Part shown: piece by piece, positions 46,001 through 58,084 of the stretch | Layout of the letters: each line of letters starts with the position of its first letter | Position numbering within the stretch: the first letter of the stretch is position 1 | NCBI RefSeq assembly: GCF_024679245.1 | Contig: NC_090175.1 | Location: 47,836,653 to 47,900,652 of the forward strand | Reading direction: 5' to 3' | Origin: Pseudorasbora parva | Taxonomy: Eukaryota > Chordata > Actinopteri > Cypriniformes > Gobionidae | Length of the DNA: 64,000 nucleotides | Made by a program: the position numbers and the translations under genes | The notes under the pieces: generated by a model | Database searches by the model: none | The model's input: the letters and a program-made list of their open reading frames with translations, nothing else | What the model was told of the DNA's origin: nothing

Positions 46001-49000
46001 AAACATTTTTTTTCAAAGACAGAAATATGTACCACTGTTTCCACACAAAAAAATTAAGCATAAAATGCTTAATTAAGCATAAGCATATTAGAATGATTTC
46101 TGAAAGATCGTGTGACACTGAAGACTGGAGTAATGATGCTGAAAATATAGCTATAAAAATATATTATTGTTTTTACTGTATTTTTGATCAATTAAATGCA
46201 GCCTTGGTGAGCATAAAATACTTATTTCAAAAACATTAAAAGGTCTATTAATATATTAACATTCTAACTACAATATACAATCTTTGAATTAACTATAAAC
46301 TTATAGTTTGCAAATGATAACTTTATTACTGTTTGTTGACATAGTGTTACCAATAAATCTTGCATACTTCAAACTTTTGAATGGTTTTGTACATTGCTCT
46401 TATGTTGTTATAGTTTTAACTAGTCATATCTTCAAAATTATTTTGGTTATTCATCTGTTGTTTTGTTGTAGATGGGGAGGAGAAGCCGCACTTTTTTAAG
46501 CTGACACCAGAAAAAATTCTGCCCATTACCTTCAATACATTTGTGCCCGAAGACCAACCTGATGAACTTGTGAGAGACTGCTTATGGTTATTGTGCAGAT
46601 CTTCTGTATAACCCTTGTATGACAGAATTTTATTCCAAAAACTAGAGTTAAATATTTTCAATTACTGTAAATAGGATTGAAACCTCTTAAAGAGGTGCAT
46701 TTTGTTCGACAAATGCACAAATAGTTTCAGTTCAACATTTGAGCTGTGTATTATCAGGGCATATTTTGTGGCATTGAAGGCAGTGTCGTGTTGTGGCTTT
46801 CAGGCTGTGAATGCATTGGGCCGTGTTCCTGTAAGAATGCCTGAAGCAGATATGAAACTCAAGACTCCATTATTCAGTCTAAAGGTACAGGAAGAAAGCA
46901 CTTTTCCCACTCTTTCCTCATCTGGTAGGGAATTTTTTGTCTCGTAATTTTTCTTAAAAGTTCCTGGAAAGGTCCGTTTTTGTCTTGAAATGTCCAATGG
47001 GGTTTTGCAATGTAAACATTTCTGAAATAAATACATCATGGGTGAGTGGTGAGCCACAAAAAAAATGAATACATAAAAATCAGGAGTTACACTTTATTTC
47101 GATGGTCCACTCAGACACTGCTAACTTGAGAGTATTAGCAGACTGTTAGGTTAAAGGGATAGTTCATCCAAAAATGAAAGTTCTGTCATCATTTACTCAC
47201 CCTCAAGTTGTTCCAAACCTGTATGAGGTTCTTTGTTTTGCTGAACACAAAAGAAGATATTTTGAAGAATGTTTGTAACAAAGCAGATAGAGCTATCAAT
47301 AGTTGCTCTATCTGCTTTGTTACAAACATTCTTCAAAATATCTTGTTTTGTGTTCAGTGGAGCACAGAAACTCATACCGGTTTGGAACAAATTGTGAGTG
47401 AGTACCGTAAATGATGACAGAGAATTTGCATTTTTGTGTAAACTATCCCTTTAAGGTTAGCTGTTAGGGTTAGTACAATAAGTTGACTTTGATGATATTT
47501 AATCATAGTTTTCATATCATACATTTTTAATGTTCTTTTCCTGAGTTCCCTTTAAAACATGATTCCTCATAATGTGATCCTTTTATAAAACCATCAAAAC
47601 AGATTTACATTTTCACATCAGAACTTAATTTTTTTGTTAATGTCGGTATAATGCGAATTCTGCATGTCTTTTCTTAAGGTTCCCCAGCGTTACAGACTGA
47701 TGGGTTATCAGCCATTATCTGTCTTTGATGCAGCAGCTACATTCGTTCCTCCTGACCTGTGTAGGACATTACGCACCGGAGCAAAAGTAACCAGCATGTT
47801 AATAAGTTATGATTAATTGTTATTTTTTTTGCATTAAAAAAAGTTTGAAAACTATTGTGTTTGGTCTAATCGGCATCGTGTTGTTATAGGATGAGCTGTT
47901 TCCTGTGGTGACATGTCCATCTGTAGAGCTCAGTGAGGATGAGGAAGATGAGAAGCCAGAGGACGATGATGGATCACACCAGGATTTACGTCCCACACTT
48001 AGTTTTAGTGCACCTGAAGCAATTCTCAGACCGCCCAACGCCCACCCTCTCCGGATCTTTGTATGTTTTTTGAGCCACCTATAAATATCTGCTGAGAATG
48101 CTATGCCTATACTATGAAAAATGCAGGGTTGTTATCGTTAGATATAACTAAAAATACAATCATTGAACAACATTTTTATTACCTGAAATAAAAATACAAT
48201 TTAATTTATTTTATAATCAACATTTCTCATTTTCATTTAGTTTTACTTCTACTAAAATAAATGAAACTGGAAACACTTTAAATGAATGAAACTAGTAACA
48301 CTTAGCATATTAGTTAACATGAACTAAAGATTAAGAAAATTGAGTTTTATTCCTGTGATGCAAAGAGTTTTTTTCAGCATTATTACTTCAATCTTCAGTG
48401 TCACAAGATTCTTCAGAAATCAATCTAATATGATGATTTGATCCTCAAGAAACATTAGCCTTGGTGAGCATAAGAGGCTTCTTCTAAAAAGATCAAAAAT
48501 CTTACTGATCAAAAACTTTTGGCAGTGTAGATATATTATTATTTTTTTAAATCCTAAAAAATGAAAACACGAACTTACTTATCAAGTTGAAACGAAAATT
48601 GAAAATATAAACATAAAGGCTAATTCAAAATATTATTAACAAATATGATAATGTATTCAAATTATGATACAGATTATTCGGTGCTGCTTTTGTGTTCTTA
48701 TTTTATTTATTTTTTACATCAGAAGTTTTGAATTATTTAATTCAGAAATATCATACACTTTTTACTTTGTTTGAATTAATATTATCTTTTTTTTCATTTT
48801 ATTTAGAATCCTGTGCCACACATTTATGCCTTCAAACAAGCTCCACTTTACCTGGAGTGTGACCTGGACTTTCATTTGTGTCCACTGCCACGATACACTG
48901 TCCCTAAGGACAATGGTGTGGGTGTGCATACCCCTCAAACACAGAAGAAGTTTCTAGACAAAAAGGTTAGTTGAGAATTTATAAATTTTTGCACATCACA

Positions 49001-50546
49001 ATTTAAAACAATTAAAACATAATGTTCACAAAGAGCAACCTCTCAATCAATGTGGATGAAAATAAAGTTTCATGTCATAGCTGGTCCTATTTTGTGTATT
49101 ACTGTCTGAAATTAACAGCATCCAGGACAAAAATTTTATTTAATTTAATTTATTGAATTACTTAATTTAATGTTATTACTAAGAATACATTCGTCCTGTA
49201 AACATTTGCTTGAAAAATATCAAATGCAGGATATAATCAAAGGCATTATGATGTGGAAGAAGTTTCCTTCCATGGCCTTGAGCACTTTATCCAAGAGAAC
49301 TGAAAGTGACTGCACCCCACGGATGTAAGTATTACACACACTCTCATAACCTCTCATTTACACATGCAATAAAAGGAGTCCAACCAGTGCAAATTCTTTA
49401 ATTTCTAGGTCTGACCCGTTCAGTTTTGTCCTGCTGCCTGTGGAGGCTCCTCCAGCTCTTCAGGGTCTGTCCGACAGCATCAGAGAAGAGATTCAAGCTG
49501 GAATGTAAATATAGATTAACGCCAGCATGAATAAACCTAACGGCATTTAGAAATTCATGCTGGTGTGATTTCTCTGGCAGGTCTGAGAGCTCAGAGCTCC
49601 GTCTCACTCCTGAGATGATTGAAGCAGAGTTCGGTCTGTCTGCAAGATCTTCAGCTTCATCTGTTAAAGAGGATCACGATGAAGGCAATGGGTTGGTACA
49701 GTGGGTTATTAAATAACATTTTGGCTCTTTGAGAACTGCTAATTATCATGTGCTTTATCATGCCCAGCATCCGAATATGCTTACTTCCATACTATGTAGT
49801 TGGCATGTGAGCCAAGTAGTATGTCCAAATTCATAGTATTTATAAAACAGTAGGCAAAAAGTAAAGTACTCAGATGCACATCCACTGGACACTTTACTAT
49901 TGCATGAGGCCACGGGAGAAGTGGCAGAACTGTCGCCATATGTCACACGAAAGTGACAACATGGCAAATGTACTACATCCAAATTTAATTCATACTACAG
50001 AAATTCATATTATAGAATGCACTTTTTTAAACGGTCATTAAGTAAGTTTCAAACCAAATGTAGTACCTACTAGTACGTGAATTCAGTCATTTTGAGGTTG
50101 ACAAATGGATGAATAGAAGGATAACCAAAATTCTTCTCTGTCTACAAGTCCCAGAACTCCAATAACACCAGTCGCCTCTGCAGGAAAAACAGCAAGGTGA
50201 GCACCAGCTCTTCAATCATTAATCCATCGCATAATCCTCATACGGGCAGGGTAATTGGTGAAGTAAAAGCTATAAAACAGCTGTTAATAAAACAAAAGGG
50301 CAGTTTTTGTTTGTTCCAGCATGCCACATGGTCATGAGAACAGCAAATTATTTGCTTTGTTGAGAAGGATACTAGATGGTGACATGAGATAAACGTTCTT
50401 CCTTTCTTTCATTTTTGGATCACAGCATCACACATGAGCAGCTGCCGGAGTCAACACAGAACAACAGACTGGGATCAAAAGTGCTGGGTAGATTAAAAGA
50501 ATTGAAATCCACAGGCAACTGTGCTTCATCATGTGACAATAAATAG
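37017..50546 (+). CDS. cfap221: Cilia and flagella associated protein 221 (PCDP1), complete, 844 aa
   Basis: CFAP221 is part of the C1d projection of the central apparatus in motile cilia and binds calmodulin. Exons: 37017-37146, 37303-37403, 37718-37804, 37995-38090, 38176-38276, 38863-38966, 39120-39279, 39467-39587, 42597-42726, 44230-44332, 45047-45134, 45221-45304, 45601-45651, 45831-45921, 46472-46569, 46804-46884, 47679-47786, 47890-48060, 48807-48965, 49230-49324, 49409-49504, 49581-49691, 50149-50196, 50426-50546; 2535 bases, all phases close. The N-terminal part holds ASH-type Ig-fold segments with [20 protein letters not shown] and [12 protein letters not shown]. Later landmarks are [27 protein letters not shown] and [12 protein letters not shown]. 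The ATG is the first after an in-frame TAA. Exon 13 is the least certain: its acceptor is chosen to keep phase, and a stretch present in human between exons 12 and 13 is not found. Length is close to human. Confidence 0.93.
37858..37880 (+). repeat. Poly-T tract
   Basis: About 25 T residues in cfap221 intron 3; simple sequence. Confidence 0.9.
39648..39815 (+). repeat. tRNA-derived SINE-like fragment
   Basis: Contains CATTTGACAGACGCTTTTAT followed by CCAAAGCAACTTA, and GGGAATCAAACCCATGACC with TTGGCGTTGCTAGCGCCACG. The second part resembles the tRNA-related region of fish HE1/DANA-type SINEs read from the opposite end. Located in cfap221 intron 8. Confidence 0.6.
40301..41733. mobile_element. 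Non-autonomous hAT-like element (CAGGGCTCTAC ends)
   Basis: Left end CAGGGCTCTACGCTAAC and right end GTTATGTAGAGCCCTG are inverted repeats. The flanking 8-mers TGATAATA and TAATAATT agree at 6 of 8 bases, a decayed target duplication. Near the left end GGAGCACTTGTGCTCC forms a small palindrome. The three minus-strand open frames inside (40814-41527) show no dimerisation or RNase-H-like transposase motifs. It fills half of cfap221 intron 8. Confidence 0.75.
41766..42543. repeat. Inverted-repeat element (CCTCCTGRGAMCC ends)
   Basis: Left end CCTCCTGAGAACC and right end GGTCCCAGGAGG, flanked on both sides by ATAT. Part of the element, in the opposite orientation and truncated, recurs at 6024-6470 (shared blocks: AAATTTCTCTGACA, ATGCCTGATAAACATG). 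It ends 53 bases before cfap221 exon 9. Confidence 0.7.
44361..44969. repeat. Inverted-repeat element (ATCAGGCATAACATT ends)
   Basis: Left CAGATCAGGCATAACATTATG and right CACAATGTTATGCCTGATTGG are inverted repeats. The right half, from about 44640 to 44760, looks like a separate insertion. Located in cfap221 intron 10; it starts about 30 bases after exon 10. Confidence 0.7.
46085..46245. repeat. Dispersed repeat fragment
   Basis: Contains ATTAGAATGATTTCTGAAAG, GTGTGACACTGAAGACTGGAG and GCAGCCTTGGTGAGCATAA, interior of the family whose ends read ATTCAAAAGTTTGGGG. Located in cfap221 intron 14. Confidence 0.65.
47151..47454. mobile_element. Foldback MITE, near-complete palindrome
   Basis: Starts TTAAAGGGATAGTTCATCC and ends AAACTATCCCTTTAA. 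The two arms, about 145 bases each, are inverted copies that meet at 47300 around AGCTATCAATAGTTGCT. The inner 60 bases of each arm (GATATTTTGAAGAATGTTTG and its complement) are essentially identical. It is inserted within another common repeat, whose halves lie at 47090-47150 and 47455-47500. Located in cfap221 intron 16. Confidence 0.85.
48345..48530. repeat. Dispersed repeat fragment
   Basis: TTATTCCTGTGATGCAAAG, TTCAATCTTCAGTGTCACAAG and TTGGTGAGCATAAGAGGCTT mark another interior copy of the common cyprinid family, in cfap221 intron 18. Confidence 0.65.
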
Positions 50547-50835
50547 CACCTTTATTTGTCAAAAGAAGAGGTAGAAAATGGTAGGTTTCTTTATGCCTTC
50601 ATGCCTTTGTATTTGCATCATAAGTATATTCATGTTCTGTTAATATGCACAACTAGAATAATGAAATGGACAGTGAAATGCAGTGCTAGCTCAGGTAAAC
50701 GTGCCCACTTTAGCAAAATACAACGACAATCCACCAGATGGCATTAAATGTCTGACATATGAAACTCAGCAACTGAAAAGATGTTATGGTCAATATTTGT
50801 ATGGGATCGGATGGGTTCTTTTTCTCATGAGTTCC

Positions 50836-50841
50836 ATTAAA
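50836..50841 (+). terminator. Polyadenylation signal of cfap221
   Basis: ATTAAA, the commonest variant signal, about 290 bases after the TAG at 50544-50546, followed by a T-rich stretch. AATAAA at 50538 overlaps the stop codon and is less likely. Confidence 0.45.
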
Positions 50842-51271
50842 GATTTTTTCTAAATTTATTTTCTTTATCATTCAATACTCTTTCTGTTAAACCTAAACTA
50901 CAGGAACTACAGAATGACACTTCATCAGTCAAGGGTGTCGTTTTAAACAGTAGATTTACATGCACATATTGTAATATATAAATAGTTTGTATGAGCATAA
51001 TTTGAGTGGAACTTTTTTTTTCACAAATTACCTTATATAACATATATGACATTCATATTTGACATGAATTCCAAGTTTGTGCAAAGTATACTTTTTATTA
51101 CATAACGTTACTTTTACCAAATGCTAAAATATTCTGTCCACGTTATATTGAAAAAAGAAAAATCAGATGTGGAATGTAGAGATAGAAAATATATATTTAT
51201 AGCTATGGAAAAATAAAGAGACCACTACAAAATTTGAAGTTTCTCTGGATTTATTATATATATATATTATA

Positions 51272-51321
<50 letters not shown>

Positions 51322-52435
51322 AATCAGCCATCTCTTTGCGCACAAAAGCTATTCTCGTCGCTTCATAAAATTATTGTAGAACCAGTAAAATTATTGTAAA
51401 ATTATTGAGATGGGCTTTGTAACGACGTCTTTAGTGCCTTTTTTAGGTCTTGAGAGAGGAAGTACCTTAATTTATGTTCTGAAGATGAACAAAGGTGTTA
51501 CAGGTGTCGAACGACATGAGGGTAAGTAATTAATGATAGAATTTTCATTTTTGGGTGAACTAACACTTTAATGCAGCATTTCCATGTGTTACCCTAGATT
51601 CTGAAATGCATAGATTATGAGTAAAAGAGTGATGAGGCTTTAAAAGCTTCCATTTTACATGGTCTGGTTTGCAGTCAGGCAAATGCCAGCCTGGGTATAT
51701 TCTGTCTGACTGTCTCTCAGTTTCAGCACTGCTCCCACATTCACCTCACAATAGCAAAACATGGCTTGATTCCTGTCCCTGGGGACAAAGGGAGAATAGG
51801 CAGCCTAATTAGCACCCTGTATTGCACAAAGTTCATGGTCTGTTGGCACCGGATAACTGTCACGTCATTTGCATTAAAATCTGTTCTTGTAATAATAATT
51901 GTGATAATTGTCAGCTGCTTTCCATAATCAACATCTCATGAATCTTAGGACCTGGAAAAAGATTATATCTATAAAAGAAATGTCAGATTAAATGCATGAA
52001 AACATTTGAAATAAGTCCAAATATGCCTCAGTACAAGGCAAAGTATATTTTTGTAATTAGTGAGTGTTCAAAAAACAAAATTAGCACAACATTAAATTTG
52101 CAAAAGTTAATTCATACACCGCCTAAGTGCACCTACTCTTCAGACCATGCACTCAGATCATTAAAATAGGGCGCTCTATGTTCCTCTCAGGAGTTCAAAC
52201 TACAGCGTTTACATTTCCAACACAGCTTTGGTAGGTCTAATTGTTGGTCTACCGATCCCAATGGACAAAACGCACTGAAGTCATAGATTGTCACATTAAG
52301 GGCAAGTCTGAACAGTATTATACCCACAACGACTGCACATTTGATCATTTGGATCAATTGTAGATTTTTTTTTTTTTTCAACAAACCAATCAATCCGCAG
52401 TGGACACGAAATGTTAGGAAAATTTCTAAAATATT
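50842..52435. other. Spacer between two convergent genes
   Basis: Contains (TA)n at 51255-51320 and the right end of a GGGTGAACTAACACTTT-type element at about 51520-51572. No exon or RNA gene was recognised. Confidence 0.5.
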
Positions 52436-52445
52436 TTTATTTATT
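52436..52445 (-). terminator. Candidate polyadenylation signals of the CNG channel gene
   Basis: Two overlapping TTTATT on the plus strand (AATAAA on the minus strand) about 675 bases beyond the channel stop codon. Position fits a moderate 3' UTR. Confidence 0.35.
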
Positions 52446-53118
52446 GCAACACACATACAGCTATTTTTCATTAGCTGAATGAAAATAATATAGACATTTA
52501 AGAACAGAACATGATGGACTAAAATGAACCCTCCATTTTATTCTCATGTAATAATAAAAAATAAAAATAAACTTTAAAACCCTCAATTTGATCACATTGC
52601 AAGATGTGCAAATCTTTGTTATAGCAGATAAGACAACAAGGCTTAGGACCAATTCCTGAGAACTTTTTTTAAACTGCAGCAAAACTCAACGATATTGTGG
52701 ATATTTACTAATGCTGGTTAAAAACCACTTACAGCATGACATCTCACAGAGAGTATAGCTGCACAATAACCTCCTTAAAATTTGCAGTTCTATACCATTT
52801 TAGGCATAACACAACAGCATCAGGAACCAAAATGACTCAAAACAGTAGATAATTTTGGTGCATTGTTGTCCAGAATTACTCAAGACAATCCTGCATTAGT
52901 GAGGCTTTAACTGTCTGATCTGTCATTGTTTACATGCCTTCACAAATTAGGTTTAGGTTTTGTCAAATGCCAAGTCTCTGACCGACTAGTTATATGTTGC
53001 TGCTGTACTATATTGAGATCAACCAGTTCCTCTCAAATGATGCCACATTTCTTTAAATGGGTAAATGTGTTCCATGTTCCTGAGACATACTGTGAATTCA
53101 GTCTATTTCCGCATATAA

Positions 53119-54509
53119 CTATTTATCCTTCTTATCCTCCACGACCTCGGATAAATCCTCCTCCCTAAGAGTCTTCACTCGGGCCTCCATGTTGGTGATC
53201 CTCTGTTTGATCTTGTTCTGGCTGGCTGTCCAATCTGCCAAAAGACGAGCGAATTTAGTCTGCATCACATCTAAATTCGTCTCCAGCGTGGAGACCTTTT
53301 CCTCTAGGTCCTTTGGGTCTGCGCCAGCTTTGGCCGCCTCCTCATCGATAAGATTGTCTTTCATCAGAATAGCCCTACCTTTCTCCTCTAGAGCCTTCTT
53401 GGCTTCTGGATACTCAGTTAATGCTTCCATCAAGTCATCTTTCGAGAGCGCAAACAGATCGGAGTATCCCACACTGCGTATGTTAGCAGTCCTGCGGTTT
53501 CCGGCTTTACTCCCTTTGATGCCGAGGATGCTGATCTCGCCGAAGTAAGCACCATCACCGAGCACCACAAACTGCGTGACGCCATCATCTGCCACTACAG
53601 CTAGTTTGCCTTCTTTGATAATGTACATCTCACGTCCGATGTCGCCCTTCTTGCAGATGTAGTCGCCAGGACTGAAAACCTGTGGTTGAAGTTTAAGGAC
53701 AAGCTCCACTAGAAGTCCTGCCTCACAGTCCTGGAAGATACGCACCTTCCGAAGGGTTTCCAGATGCACGTTGATAGCGATCTCCGCCTTGAGTTTGTCT
53801 GGGAGGTTCTTGAGCACTTCTTTTTCATCGCAGGTCTTCTGTTCGGTCCAAAGGTAGTCAAACCATTTCACGACACGGGCCTCCAGGTCTTTGGTGACCT
53901 TTCGGAACTGCATGTACTGCTTGATGGAGTCAATCTTGGCCTGGAACTCTGCACGGGATGCGTTCATGTTGGAAATCATGGCACCAACGTTACCAACGAT
54001 GGTGGCAAAAATGAGCACGCCAATGAGAAAATCAGAAACAACAAATAAATACTCAATGTCTCGGACAGGCGGTGGCGTCTCCCCGATTGTGGTGAGCGTG
54101 AGAGTGGACCAGTACAAGCAGTAGATGTACTTCCTGGCAAGTCGGCCAAACTCAGGGTCACTGATGTTGGGGTACACCCAAGTGTCTGATCCAAAGCCGA
54201 TTGTTTTTGAGATGGCGAAAAAGATGCAGCCGTTCCAGTGGATGATGATAAGGATGTACAGGACCAGATTGCTGATGCGAAAGATGTTGGGGAAATTGGT
54301 TCTGGTTTCAGTGCGGTCAAAGAACTCAAACAGACGAGCCATTTTGAAAAGCCGGTTAAATCTTAGTTCGGGATTGTTGTAGCCCACTTTCAGCATTAAT
54401 ATGTCTGTCGGTATCATGGAGAATATGTCAAATTTGAATTGTGGTGACTTTTTGTAGTGTTCCCACAGCTTCTTAGATTCTCTCACCAGTAAGCCTTGCT
54501 CCAAGAAAC
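53119..54509 (-). CDS. cnga3: Terminal exon of the CNG channel: S3-S6, pore, cyclic-nucleotide-binding domain, coiled coil
   Basis: One 1391-base exon encodes most of the channel. Residues are counted from the ATG at 59269. S4-like basic segment [13 protein letters not shown] about 254-266, S5 about 281-302, pore loop [12 protein letters not shown] about 339-351 with the single glutamate that sets calcium block, S6 about 355-380, C-linker to about 470, cyclic-nucleotide-binding domain about 477-585 with FGEISIL and the ligand arginine and threonine in NRRTANI, then the leucine-rich coiled coil about 601-651 ([20 protein letters not shown]) that sets subunit stoichiometry in CNG channels. All expected key residues are present. 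Stop TAA at 53119-53121. The C-terminal tail after the coiled coil is short and acidic-basic (EDKKDK). Confidence 0.95.
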
Positions 54510-57500
54510 CTGTGAAAACAATTTCAACATTGTTTATAGGCTGTTATTTAGCAGAAAACAACTTTCCCTGTAGAGCAGTGATTTTAGAAGTTTCTGAACA
54601 TAGTTATTGAGGGAAATTAAGAAATAGTGTGGTTTTAGTTTACATCTTGGTTTTATGTTATATGTAGCATTTTAATTTTATAAACAAATGTATTTATTTC
54701 AATATTTTTAAGTCCGCCTGCAGCCCCTTCAGCAGTTTGCTAAACCACTGCTTTAGATGGATTTTTAGTTCACTGTTAGTTAAATGTGACAAAGTGAACA
54801 CTATCAGAGAACGTTAGAAGAATAATCTCACCTGTTCTTGATCTCACAAATGTGTCAATGTAGTATATGGTATCTGATGAATAGTCCAGAACTAGCCATA
54901 GGATGGTGTAATCATCCTGCAGCTCATTAAAACAGGATCTAAAAAAATATCAGAACATAATTTAATTAGCATTAAATTAGAGCTATCACCACACTACAGC
55001 ACCAGAATAGAATATGAACCCTATTTCTTTAACGATCTAAGCGCATGGTATAAAGCACATGGCACAACGTCTCAAAAAACTTGGCGCAGGACGTGAAAAT
55101 GATAACTGCATCGGGGTGAAACTAGCAAAATATACTTGTGCAAGGTGTATGATAGGGCCCTACTTCTTTGAAGTACAAAATATTAAATCTGGCTTGCTTA
55201 GTTGTGGACGCATAATATTTAACAAACTTATTGATTTGACTGCATTTACACTATTGGATAAGAACGGAACTAATCTGGACGATGACATCACTGTTTTCTG
55301 CAGAACTGCTTTATAGAATAAATTAACTAATTTGATGATCTTTATAATGAAACTGAATCAACACTGACTTCAGCTGAACAATGACACTATTTTCTTTTAG
55401 AGCTGCTTTACAGCCGAAATAAACTCTGTTTGCATTGTTAAATCAAGTTACTGTTGTCACTGTAAAGCTGCTTTGAAACAATCTGTATAAACCACTATAC
55501 ATAAAAAATAAATAAAGGTGTCTTGATATTTCTAAATGTTTGATAATTAGCTATGATATCCCCTTTAAAAAGCCCCTTAATAGGTAGCATGCAATATAAT
55601 GGAACTTCTAATATGTAAAATTACCTGGTAACAAGCATCATTAGGTTGTAGAAGACAGGTACTGCTACAATGGTCAGCCAGTGGTAGTACAAATCTGTCG
55701 CTGGATCCATTATCCAAACATGTTTTCTAAAAGAAATAAATAAATAAATTACACAAAGTTCAGGACTGAACATAAAATAATGCATTTATTGCATTTAATT
55801 GAGATCAAATACTCACGGTTTCTCTTCTTCCTTCTTTTTGTCATCCTTTTTGTCATCTTTCTTTTCATCTTTTTTCTCATCTTTCTTTTCGTCTTTCTTC
55901 TCATCTTTTTTCTCCTCTTTCTTCTCATCCTTTTTCGGTTCTTCTTTCTTCTCATCTTTCTTTATCTCCCTATCATCCTTTTTGCTGCATTAAAATGATA
56001 ATTGATATTTAGTATGTAGCAATTAGCATAATATACTTTAGCACAAGTAATAATGTAACTTGCCCACATACTCGTCTGTATTGTTGCAGTTGTTCATATT
56101 CAGAGTTGCAATAGGCCAATGATTTGCATTGTTGTTGAAGCTGTAAAGACAACAAAGGTATAATATAAGGTAAATAGTCTCATTCCTGTAATTTGATTAG
56201 ATATAAAACATGAAGTACTAACATTAAATATTTTACCATGGTTAATTGCAGTATGAAACAAGTGCACCCCCCCCCCCCCCCCAGGTTACTGCCAGGTCCA
56301 GACGAAATCTACATTGGATTTACAATTGGATTTAAATAGATCTGCTAAACGGATTCAACATGTGTTCATGTTAAAAGGAGAGTACTGCATTCTTTTTGGT
56401 AGTTGAAACCAGTATCAAATTAATCTAAGTATTAAATAAATGTTCACACAAGGAGAGAGATGTAAAGAACTTTCTTCTTTATAGAATTCTGTGTTAATCT
56501 TCTGTGGAGTTCTGCATTGTCAGATCGTGAGCATGCTTCTGGCTATATGTGATGCATTTCAGTAGCATCATCTTCCTCTAGACTAGCAGTATGATCATGA
56601 GCATCATCAGGAGTGGTTGTGGTTCGAATACTAAGACAGAAGAAAGTGAGAGTGCGACAGACAGCAGAGGATTATAAGGTTACTCTCAGCACGTCCTCTC
56701 TTGCTGTTTTAAGAAATGCACTTAATCTCACCATAGATCAAGGGGCATTACATTAGGGCTGATTGTTTCCTCTCAAAGTATGTTGGAATTTTTTTTTGTG
56801 AAGTTCCTCATGGCTCCTTGTTGGGGCCAATTTTGTTTTTAATTTATATGTTAACTATTGAATCCGTAATTTGGAAACATAATTTACATTTTCACTGCTA
56901 TGCACTAGTATATGCAGATAATTTGTAGTTATACTTATCACTGCGATCTTATGATCTGTCAAGCTTGACATAAAAAACGGGATGGCTTGTAATTTTTTGC
57001 AGTTCAATTCTAATCAAACTGAAGTAGTGATATTTGGTCAGGGCTGTTATAAAAGTAAGATTGATTCAACTCTTAATGTCATCTTTCCCAATAACCCTCA
57101 ATAACTCAACAGGTACTTAAAAACCTGGGTGTGTATTTTGACTCCAATGTGAATTTTAAATATCATCTTAAGAAGAATGTTCAATCTTGTTTTTATCATT
57201 TAAAAATATTTCCAAGTTGAGACAGAGTTAAAAATGTTAGAGATTCAGAGACGCTTAATTGTTTAATCTCGCCTGGATTATTGTAATGCCCTGTTTTCTT
57301 CTTTAAATCAAAGTACTGTCACGGCTTCAACTGGTACAAAATGCTGCTGCTATAGATTACTGACTTGAACTAGATCTTTTAATCATATCACTCCAGTTTT
57401 AGCTTCACTATATTGGCTACCAATTCATTTTAGGATAGTTTTAAAGGTTTTATTATTGACATATAAAGCGCTACATGGTTTGGCACCTAAGTACTTTTAA

Positions 57501-58017
57501 GACCACATGAAACCGTCAGGATTCTCAGATCTTCAAATAATAATAAAACAAAAGGTGATAGAGCTTTTGCAGTGACGGCTCCAATGTTCAGAATCTTGTG
57601 CTTTTACTACTTTGTGAAGGACTTGGATTCTTTCTTTTTTCTTCTTTTTTTCTTTTTACTAAATATGTTCCTGGTTTTATATTTTGTAATGCTATTTTTG
57701 TCTTTTGTGAAGCACTTTGGGCTAAGAAACTTTGAACCTGCTACATAGTTGTCATCAATAAGCACCATATAAATCAAAACTGCTTAATTTTTACTGAATG
57801 AAATGTCCACCCTGGACAAGCTACAGGACTGTGAAGCATTAGGGGTGTTGATGGACTCCATCTATGTTTTGATCATTGTTCTAAATCTGATCCAGTGTTT
57901 CACAAAAACACGATTTTCAAGAATATTTTGTAAAACATACCCAAACATCTGTAAAACATACCCACATTTAAGTGTGGATAAAAAATACTACTTCTTTTTT
58001 GTGGTTTAAAAGCAGAG

Positions 58018-58084
<67 letters not shown>

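Noticed and set aside
53189..54382. Plus-strand open frames over the channel exon
   Set aside because: Antisense shadows of the large coding exon on the minus strand.
55749..55998. Poly-Phe/Ser open frames on the plus strand, resembling membrane proteins
   Set aside because: Complement of the lysine-rich coding exon of the CNG channel on the minus strand.
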